Assembly (NCBI GenBank): GCA_014706385.1
Contig: JACGZH010000009.1
Span: 1 to 64,000 of the forward strand
DNA: 64,000 nt
From: Phaffia rhodozyma
Lineage: Eukaryota > Basidiomycota > Tremellomycetes > Cystofilobasidiales > Mrakiaceae
Direction: 5' to 3'
This document shows positions 55,864-64,000 of this stretch, one piece after another. The translations under genes and the position numbers were made by a program. Every line of letters begins with the position of its first letter. The first letter of the stretch is position 1. Below the pieces are notes generated by a model. The model had not been told where the DNA came from, did no database searches, and saw only the letters and a list, made by a program, of their open reading frames with translations.

Positions 55864-56674
55864 TTAACCTCTGCTGGAAAAGTTCTTTTTCGGATCGTCA
55901 GGACCGTATCTAAGTCCAGAGACATCGATCCCTTTTGCTTGATCCTCGAGTAGACGAGCTCGGAGGCCTGCTTCCAGTACTCTTCTTTTGTTGAAGTAGT
56001 CGATCTGAGAATGTTCGTTTGCGGAACACGGGGATGGGGTGAAGGGGAGGATGAAGATATCGAGTGGGAATCGGAGGGTCAGAGAACGAAGGGGGTTCGT
56101 TTGCGTTCCGGGTTCAGAACCGGTGAGAGGTAAGAAGCCAAGTGAAAGATGATAGAACAGAAAGTGATGCGTTCGTCAGTGTGATGGTCCTTGAGTCAAT
56201 CGAGTCGTGCCACTCTGTCCTCTGGACTATATATCATGGGTTGTGGGTGTGTAGAAAGGGGAATGTGAAATTCTCCGTCGGGAGATCATTCTCATCGAGA
56301 GAGGAGAATACCGATCTTTTCTGCTTTGCTCAATCGATCGATCAACTTTCCCTTGCTCTCCGATGGTTTCAATATAGGATAAAGACGAAGAGAGAAGAGA
56401 AGAAGGAGAAGGAAAGACAAAGAGAAGAAAGGCAAGGGAAAGAAAGGAGACAACGAGAAAAGAAAAGAAAAGAGAGAAAAGAGAAACTCACCCAGCTTCT
56501 TACACAACTCCCTTCGAACGCATCTTTCTCCTTCCCGCAAGCCTTGCCCTCCGAGCCAGGAGCGACAGCCCCCTTCGAATCGAGGCAGCTATAATACTCG
56601 TCTCTTGCTGCCCAACACAGCTTTCGAGCCTCTCTGTTTGGGAACGATGGGGTTTCCGAGGATGAAGGTGACAT
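55864..56674 (-). CDS. COA6: COA6-like cytochrome c oxidase assembly factor
   Basis: Small intermembrane-space protein that helps deliver copper to the CuA site of cytochrome c oxidase subunit 2. Two exons (56492-56674, 55864-56004) give 107 residues. The CX9C pair is in LCWAARDEYYSCLD and the CX10C pair in ACGKEKDAFEGSC, the exact Cx9C-Cx10C spacing of COA6. The second exon supplies IDYFNKRRVLEAGLRARL. I prefer the start MSPSSSETPSF; an in-frame Met at 56713 would add 13 residues. The intron is about 490 bases, long for this window, and purine-rich on the + strand. Confidence 0.9.
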
Positions 56675-57278
56675 GGTTTGCGTTATCGATAAGGGTCGTT
56701 TTGTCTCTACCAAATGTGCTGATGGAATCGAATACGAGATCGATAGGTGACAGATGAAAAACGGAGAGGGCTAGGCCAAAGTTAGAACAGTGGTAAGAGG
56801 AAGTGACCGGTATAAGGAGGCAAAAGAAACGATCCGTGGCTGATGGAGGAAAGAACAGATGACGCAGGGACTTTTGCAGCGTCGGAGGAACTCGATCTCG
56901 CGTGTTGCCTTTACCGCTCTCCCGAGTGACCGTGTGTTTCTCCTTTCTGTCTCTTCATGCTGGAGCGTTTTCCCTAACGGTTTTTTCAGTCGACACGTTT
57001 GAGTGCAAGAATGTCACTAGTCGGGCGCACGAGAGGTTGAGAGGAGGTGAAAAAGAACATTGAATGCAGAGGGACGGAACCTCGAGAGTAGTCTATGCAA
57101 AATGGATATCTAGAGATACATGGTCACGTAACAGGAAAGAGATGCTCTACCTCATCAAACAACAGAGGGATTGAGAAGTGAAGAAAAATTGAACAAGAAT
57201 AAAACAAAGGGGTACACGATCGATGGGAGAGAGGAAACAAAACGGTCGAGTTCCTTTTTCGTTCTTCGACTGCTCCCA
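56675..57278. other. Spacer between COA6 and the glycerol-phosphatase gene
   Basis: No gene recognised. Confidence 0.4.
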
Positions 57279-58461
57279 TTAGAAGCCAGACATTCCTCGG
57301 AGGGCTCCCTTGATATCGGCAGCAGGAGTACCAACGGGGGTCCGTCCGGTCTTAGCGGCCTTGGCAAACTCAGAGAGGTTCTCCTGGGAACCGCTTCGGG
57401 ACACCGAAGGAGTAGCCAAGGGGGTGGGAGCCGGGGAGGCTCGGTCGGTCGGCTGCTCGATGGTCAAGTGGAGCTCACCGTCAACCCATTTAGCCTGGAC
57501 GTGGGAGAGATCCTCAACCAAAAAGTCGGGGTGCTCCTTCTCGAGGGACTCCCTGGTGTGGGAAGTGCAGGTGGCAAGGACGACGCAACCGGCAGCCTTT
57601 CCGGATCGGATACCGGTCGGGGCATCCTCAAACACGACACACTGGTTGGGCTCAGCGTTGTTTCGCTTGGCTCCGAGAAGGTAAGGGTCAGGGGCAGGCT
57701 TTCCCTGTGATGAACAAGACAGGGCAGGGATGATGTTCAATGACTAAAACTAAAGGCTATATGCGCGCAGAGCAGAAAATCACACATACCTTGGTCACAG
57801 ACTCGGCGGTGATGAAGATCTTGGGCATAGGGAGACCGGCGGTAGGGATGGCCTGGGAGGCGTAGAAGTGAGTGGCTAAGAGAAGGAGGAAGAGAATTTG
57901 AAAGAATGTCAGACATACTCGTAGATAACCGGGCAAGACGCAAAGAGAAAAAGAAAACCCAGGAAAAGAGGACAAGTCTACTTACAAGAAGTGCAGATGG
58001 CCCAACCCTCGAAACCATCTCGAGCCTCTTCGGCACCCTCTCCGATCTGTCGGAGGAGGTCCTTGACTCCGGGCAAGGAAACGATACCGTCAGCTCCAGA
58101 GGCACTTCTGGCCTTGGCAGCCTCAAGAATGGCAACCTCGAATCGGACGACCTCCTTCGCGAGGAGCTCCTGATCGTCGATCAGGCACCACTTTCGCAAG
58201 GCGTCGACCGTTCGGTATCCGTGGGCAGACTTGAGGATGTGATCAAGATCCTATATGACCGAAAAGGGATTCATTCGTTAGAAAGGAAACGGAAGCTAGG
58301 AACGGTGTCAAGGGCGACACAAAGACGAGCGGACTCACAAGGAAAGGGTAGGTCTCCTTCATGGTCTCCCAAGCCACCACGACGGCAGGGGAAGAATCGA
58401 TGAGGGTACCGTCCATGTCGAAAAGACAGGCCTTGGGGGAGATGGTGATGGTCTCGGACAT
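57279..58461 (-). CDS. HAD-family glycerol-phosphate phosphatase (GPP/DOG type)
   Basis: Predicted to hydrolyse glycerol 3-phosphate to glycerol; a 2-deoxyglucose-6-phosphatase role is the main alternative, as the two are close. HAD motif I is ACLFDMDGTLIDSS (Asp nucleophile and acid/base), followed by SAHGYRTVDALRKW. Motif II is WAICTSA, the basic motif III TKGKPAPDPYLLGA and motif IV VVFEDAPTGIRSGKAAG. After the enzyme core is a Ser/Thr/Pro-rich extension (about 55 residues; PTPLATPSVSRSGS, TGRTPVGTP) absent from yeast Gpp1. Starts at 58461. It is transcribed away from the GPD gene at 59721, so the two enzymes of glycerol synthesis share one upstream region. Confidence 0.87.
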
Positions 58462-59720
58462 TGCGATGTGTATAAAAGATTACTGGATGTGTGGATGTTA
58501 AAGAATGAGTCAAGTCCTGGTCTATCTCTTAAAGAAAGTTGATGGAAGGAAGGAGAGATGGGATGGTGGAAGAAAGGAGAAAGGAAAGAACGAGAGGGCT
58601 GGAAATTATGTATGTGCTGGGGGAAGAAAAAAAAAAGAAGGAAAAAAAAAGGTACTCTTGGTGGAATGAGCCAGAAGAGATCCGACAGGCGATAGAGCGA
58701 GGGCAGGAATAGAGAAGAAAAAAAAGGGGAGGGGGCCGGGCGGCCGGGGAAAGGCCAAGTAAGGAAGTGTGTGGGCGTGGGTGAGACGATGAATGACCGG
58801 GCTGTGGGGGAAAATGACACTCCATACAGACACACAGAGACAGACACACAGATCGATCAATTACCATTCATCATTACGCTTGAGGGGAAAAAAAGGGTGA
58901 AAAAACTAGGGAAAAGAAGGGAGATGGAATAAAATAAAACAAAATGATAGTAAAAAAAGGGGCATGATCATTCACTCCACAGTCACTTTGCCCCGCATTT
59001 AAGTAGATCACTTGACGTCATCAAACCAAGAAGGTACACACATTCACACCACACGCCCTGCCTCTCCCCCACTTATCAGCCCCATCAGACAGCAAAGGGG
59101 TAGGAGGGAGGTGATGTTTTCGCGCCGGAGGCAAGGCAAATAGAATGCACCAGGCACATGGAAGGAAAATGTCTTGTCCATCCTGCATGATGGGAATGAG
59201 CCTAACGAGTTTCTTTCTCCGCCTTGCGCCTCGCGCCTCACCTCTGAGGGCTGTCGTTAGCTTTTCTCCTGAACGTTGTCTCTGCTGGTTAATCCAAGGG
59301 TTACTCCGGTCTTGGACCTGAGCAGCCAGAGTAATGACGATAACATCGAGACTGAAAAAAAAAAACCGAAAAAAAACCAAAACAATTAAACCGGGGCCAC
59401 TTTTCCCACTTCCCTTTGGGACGTTCTCTGACGTGGGCGTTTTTCTCAGCATTAATTTTTTCTCTCTCCCTCTCTCGCCGTCTCGCCCGTACTAGGGTTA
59501 GCTAGTCGAGGGGGAGATCCATCTCTCTTTATTCGCCCCCTTGTTTCTGTACCTTGCGCCCTGTCTTTCCTTTCTCCCTCTTTTTTCTTCTTGTCCCTTT
59601 TCTTTCAACCCTCATCTCTATCTCTGTCTCCTTCTTACTTCCTATCAGCCACTTGCTTTAATCTATCACACTCACACTCACACCCATATCCATACTCTCA
59701 CTTCCACATAGTCATCCATC
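58462..59720. promoter_or_regulatory. Shared upstream region of GPP-like and GPD genes with several AGGGG motifs
   Basis: 1259 bases between two divergent starts. AGGGG (the yeast stress-response element core) occurs at 58725-58729, 58730-58734, 58883-58887, 58958-58962 and 59096-59100, and as CCCCT at 59537-59541. This is somewhat more than expected by chance, but the area is purine-rich, which inflates it. A C/T-rich leader (59459-59720) precedes the GPD ATG. Confidence 0.4.
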
Positions 59721-61602
59721 ATGTCCGATCGAACCGAGCAAAAGACAGAGAAGGGTTTCACCATGTCAACCCTTCCCTCGCCCATGTCTACTCCTGTGAG
59801 ATTGAATTTTTTTTAACCTTGATTCCTGGTCTCTTTCTTCTTTCTTTCTCTTTCTTCTTCTTCTTCTTCCTCTTTTCTCTCAATTTGTCTACAATCTTGA
59901 TCCGATCAGCAAGTCCATAGAGAACGCCAGACTGACATGTTTCTGAATACACGCATACACTTATCCTCAGGCCTCTTCCCGACCTCCGTCGCCGATGACG
60001 AGGCCGAGCCATCTGCCCAATAACGCGCTCTCCGGTCTCCAGGGCATCTCGTCCCTAACTGAAGACACAAAGATCGACAGCACGCCGACCGTCAAGCTCA
60101 GACGAGGATCTTCCGTCGGATCCCGATCTGGATCCGCCCCTGGCTCCAGACGAGGCTCCTCCGCCAACCTTCCCAAGATGGAAGCTCTCAGCCTTAGCGG
60201 AGCGGCCACCCCGGCTCCCCAGCGAGAGCCTGGCTCGTTCGATAAGGTCGCCTGTGTCGGTTCTGGTTCTTGGGCAACTGCTTTGGCCAGAATTGCCGCC
60301 ATGAACACGGCCGAGAAGGAGGGATTCGACAAGGAGGTCAGGATGTGGGTCCGAGAGAAGGAGGTCAGTTTTCTGCTTCTTTTCTGCCTGTATCTGCCTT
60401 TTTTTGGATCCTAATCAAGATCCTTACCCTTCTCTATCCCCTTCTTCTCCTCTCCTCGGCCTCTTAGGTCGAAGGAGGAGGAAAGCTCACCGAACAGATG
60501 AACAAGGAGCACACCAACGCACGATACCTTCCCGGAGTCTCTTTGCCCGAGAACCTCGTCGCCGTTCCCGAGCTCGCCGATGTCGTCAAGGATGCTACGC
60601 TCATCATTTTCTGCGTTCCTCATCAGTTCTTGCCTCCTGTAAGTGTGTTTCTTAACACCGACCTAGCTATCTCATTCAACGCTCACCACCATCCATCACC
60701 CTGATCGTTCTTTCCAGGTCTTAGCTGAGCTCAGCAAGCCCGGAGTTCTTCACCCCAAGGCTCGAGCCATCTCTGCCATTAAGGGTATCGAAGTCCACGG
60801 ACCCGATATTTTCACCTACCCCTGGTTGATCGAAGAGAAGCTCGGCCTTCCTTGTTCAGCTCTCGGAGGGGCCAACATCGCTCTCGAGGTTGCCAACTCC
60901 CAGTTCTGTGAGACCACCATCGGTACGCCCGCTCAGCAGGATGCTGCCGCCTGGCACGCCGTGTTTGATACCCCCATGTTCCGTGTTCACGCCATCGAGG
61001 ATGTCTCTGGAGTGTCTCTCTCTGGAGCTCTCAAGAACATCGTCGCCATGGCCGCCGGTTTCGTTGACGGGCTTGGCATGGGTGGAAACACTAAGGGTAA
61101 GTTCCTCTGTCGGTCTCTAATTCGTAGATTTTTGTATTGATCTGTATCCGTCGTCCGCTTTTGGCAGCTGCTATCCTTCGAATTGGTCTTCTGGAGATGT
61201 CCTCTTTCACTTTGGAATTCTTCCCTGACGCTTCACCTTCCACCTTTTCTCACCACTCTGCCGGTGTGGCTGATCTGGTGAGCACTCATATCTTGTCGGA
61301 TCCTTGTTTCAACATTTACACATACTAAACCGTTAACTTCTGATCATCTCTTTCAGATCACCACCTCGTTCGGAGGACGAAACCGAAAGTGCGCCGAGGC
61401 TTTCGTCAAGTCTGGTAAGACTTTCCCTGAGCTCGAGGAGGAGCTTCTCGACGGACAGAAGCTCCAGGGAACCATCACTTCCGAGGAGATCTACCAATTC
61501 CTTGAGGCCAGAGGCCGACTCGATGGCTACCCCTTGTTCGAAAAGGTCTACAAGATCTCGTTCCAGGGTCTTGAGCCCGAATCTCTTTTCGAAGGTCTTT
61601 AA
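59721..61602 (+). CDS. GPD1: NAD-dependent glycerol-3-phosphate dehydrogenase
   Basis: Reduces dihydroxyacetone phosphate to glycerol 3-phosphate with NADH, the rate-setting step of glycerol production in fungi. Six exons: 59721-59795, 59971-60363, 60468-60638, 60718-61096, 61168-61277, 61357-61602. The nucleotide-binding motif is [16 protein letters not shown], followed by [13 protein letters not shown] and ISAIKGIEV. The substrate-site Lys is in [17 protein letters not shown], and [15 protein letters not shown] carries the conserved Arg. The start is followed by a ~90-residue Ser/Pro/Arg-rich extension with two RRGSS sequences ([15 protein letters not shown] and SRRGSSANL), which are consensus sites for basophilic kinases. 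Divergent from the GPP-like gene. Confidence 0.95.
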
Positions 61603-62517
61603 ACAGTGGTCGTTCGTTTCGTGTTTTTCTTTCTATCATCACACGAACCGTCCCATTTTTGTTTCGTACCTCCGCCCCATCCCCCCTTTTTTATGTATCC
61701 TTAGTTACCCTTTGATCACTATCGCTCGTCTCGAACGTTGGTAGGATCTGTCTTGCGAGTAATCTGTTGTTTCCTTCAATATCTCTTCTCTACATAGATT
61801 GCATAAACCATCATATCTTTCCTTGCCGCTACAACTATATCATCTTTTCCTTTTTTTTCCCTCTTGACCAACAATAAGCATTGCCAAGAGTGTGAGACAT
61901 TTACGGAGCAAACATCATTCTGTCTATCAACCAAAATCTCTAGTCGATCTGTCCTCCGACTAACGGCCAAAATGACCGATGAAGTCATCAAACGTGCCGG
62001 CAAGTAAGCGCCGAAGAAAACTAGGTTTGCCGTTATTGGACCACTTAGGCTTTCACCATGAGCAGACACAGCAGAGTTGTTTTGGATATACAGGTAATCG
62101 ACGATCCATGCCCCTTTATATCCGCAGGGTCATCTCGACGGGATGCAGGCGTGTGTTCACTCTACCTAATCTCTTCTTACTTTGTATGTGAAGAGAGAGA
62201 ACCCGGATGACTGTTTCCGGGACTCGGAACTATTCTCGCTGCTGAGCACACGGCAGCCGGAAGCGTTAGTGTTTGATTATGAGGTATGACTGAGAACTTG
62301 ACTGCGGGAAACGTAAAGACACATCTGGGCGGTGATGTCACCGCAAGCGAGAGACACATACATTCCCACACACGCACGCATACACACCGACTCTTTAAAA
62401 ACTTCTCTTTCTTTTCGTTCTACTGAATTCTTTTCTTTCTCTTTCCCTTCCAACATCATCTCATCAACTATAATCTCTCCTTCGCCCTTCTTTTAGAAAA
62501 CAAACAGTCCTTCCAAC
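61603..62517. other. 3' flank of GPD and leader of PMP3
   Basis: T/C-rich 3' UTR after the GPD stop. No gene recognised in the remainder. Confidence 0.4.
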
Positions 62518-63263
62518 ATGTGAGTCGTCGTTCTTGTTAGCCGTCTCGTTCCTCTTCGAGCTATCTCTGATTCCTCGGTTTCTCGCCGTCGGCTCTGCCG
62601 CTTCTTGCCTTCATCTTCCTCACGTTCGAAAAAAAAAGGCCAGTCACCTGCTCCGATATCCTCAAGATCATCTTGGCCATCTTCCTTCCTCCTCTTGGCG
62701 TCTTCCTGTGCGTTTCTACCTTTTCAATCGTTCTACCTAACCCATCCATCCATCTTTCGTCAAGCCTAGAGGCACAAGAATGACGAAAGGAGAGAGAATG
62801 GGCACTGAGGAACAAGGGACGTTATCCGCTGACCACTCTTTTTCTTGATGTTCTATTTTTACCCTTCATTCCCTTCGGATCTTCTTGTGTGTTCTTGGGA
62901 CCGAACAAAACCTTTGGATGCATTCTTTTTCTTTGTGACGATGCAAACGGTTCTAGTGAGCGAGGATGTGCCGGTTCGTTCATCTTCCTACCTTTCCTTC
63001 CCGTCCATCCAACCCTACCCTTCCATCTTGGCGAAAAGTCTGGACTGACCTTTTTCTTCACACAACTTGTTCTTACAGCCGACTTCTGGATCAACGTCTT
63101 GTTGACCATCCTTGGTTACATCCCTGGTTTGTCCTCTTCCTCCATGCATTCTTACCTACCATCTCACAAATACTGACCTCGAGATCTTCAAATCATCATC
63201 ACCCTTCTGATCAACGGAAATCCAGGAATCATCCACGCGTTGTACATTATCCTCAAATATTAA
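62518..63263 (+). CDS. PMP3: PMP3-type plasma membrane proteolipid
   Basis: 57-residue membrane protein of the Pmp3/RCI2 family, linked to membrane potential and salt tolerance. Five exons: 62518-62519 (only A and T of the start codon), 62639-62707, 62957-62973 (17 bases), 63079-63126 and 63226-63263. The spliced product begins MPVTCSDILKIILAIFLPP (helix 1 with the family LPP motif), continues GVFLERGCAADFWINVLLTI (helix 2) and ends GYIPGIIHALYIILKY, a near-perfect family match. The start codon is formed only after splicing AT to G: the genomic ATG at 62518 reads directly into TGA. Third transcription unit beside GPP and GPD. Confidence 0.88.
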
Positions 63264-64000
63264 ACTCCCTCTCCTGATGTCATCACCATTTCTCTCTGAA
63301 AGTCGGAAGCCAGGTTTCTCGTCAGACGTTCTCTGGTCTGATTCGCGCTGACGGCTTGCGATGGACGAGGATACTACGGGGGAGGGCCTGTACACTGTAT
63401 TTTCTATGACCCTAATCGATGCTACGTTACTCTTATGTCGTATGTGTGAGTGTGAGAGTGTACTTGATCTCGAGAACAGGGGGATGGAAGAGAAAGAGAG
63501 AGGGACAGGGAGAGAAAGCAGACGACGGAAGGCAGGATGAGGAAACATACATATTAGTGAGAAGAAAGCCCAAGAAACAAGCAGCGTGTAGACTAAGATG
63601 GAAGACTGAAAACAAGGATGAAAGATGAAATGAAGACTAGAACGAAAGGCGAGAAGCGAAATAGAGCATAGGGATAGGGATAGGGATAGGGATGAGACAG
63701 TGTGGGTGTGCTCTCGGGAGGATATCTTCTTCGAAGAACGTTCTCACTCGCGCATGTACATGTGGACTTCTTTTATCGACTCGTCTTTCCTCTCCACCCC
63801 TCTCCGCCCATCACATGCCCGTCAACACACGCGTTCACACCCCCCTCCACACACCTCTCGCCCTGCTCTCTCCGTATCCCTGCTCCTGTCCCTCTTCTTG
63901 TCGTTCTCGGATCGGTCGACTAGTTGGTGAACGGCTGGTCGATGAGCTAGAGCGTAGAAGGTAGAGAGTAGAGGCGCAGAAAAAAAGCGAACGAAGGAGG
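63264..64000. other. 3' flank of PMP3, nothing recognised to window end
   Basis: No gene recognised. Contains the hexamer repeat at 63668-63693. The final 300 bases are C/T-rich and may belong to the promoter of a gene beyond the window. Confidence 0.4.
63668..63693 (+). repeat. Short (ATAGGG)n tandem repeat
   Basis: Four tandem ATAGGG units. One base differs from the TTAGGG telomere unit of this chromosome, and the orientation is G-rich on the + strand. Confidence 0.7.

Noticed and set aside
63668..63693. ATAGGG repeat as a second telomere
   Set aside because: Wrong unit and only four copies; the sequence continues beyond it.

Overview
This window looks like a chromosome end of a basidiomycete yeast. 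The CCCTAA strand reads 5'->3' from the left edge, so the telomere lies to the left. Genes to the right are dense, with many short GT-AG introns and occasional micro-exons. The protein set (Sfm1-type SPOUT methyltransferase, CRY-DASH, PMP3, COA6, Maf1) is fungal. A Tremellomycete such as Phaffia/Xanthophyllomyces is my guess from gene style only, not from an alignment.

1-15079 is a head-to-tail array of one non-LTR retrotransposon of the CRE type (reverse transcriptase plus C-terminal CCHC knuckle and restriction-like endonuclease). There is one long copy (186-4252), three nearly identical 5'-truncated copies with intact 938-residue ORFs (4491-7872, 7957-11358, 11443-14806), and several solo 3' ends. 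Every element ends in the same short 3' sequence followed directly by one to three CCCTAA units. All point away from the telomere, as expected if each insertion was primed by the telomeric G-strand. This is the most remarkable part of the window.

15080-22100 is transition DNA with remnants of a second mobile family: Fanzor/TnpB-like C-terminal pieces and a shared terminal repeat. It also holds a Ctr copper transporter (-), a 2-oxoglutarate/Fe(II) oxygenase (+) and a 58-residue small protein (+) that sits between two direct repeats of that family.

22161-51440 holds 5-oxoprolinase (-), a cinnamyl-alcohol-type dehydrogenase (+), CRY-DASH (-), a decayed Fanzor-like element (34516-36118), a Sac-domain phosphoinositide phosphatase (-), OHCU decarboxylase (+), Maf1 (+), a sugar transporter (+) and a three-KH RNA-binding protein (-).

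52476-63263 holds an Sfm1-type arginine methyltransferase (-), a hotdog thioesterase (+), COA6 (-), and then three osmostress genes in a row: glycerol-phosphate phosphatase (-), glycerol-3-phosphate dehydrogenase (+) and PMP3 (+). The first two are divergent and encode the two consecutive steps of glycerol synthesis. No rRNA, CRISPR or convincing tRNA was seen. Exon boundaries were worked out by hand from splice sites and protein-family conservation; those given base by base are the ones checked for frame.
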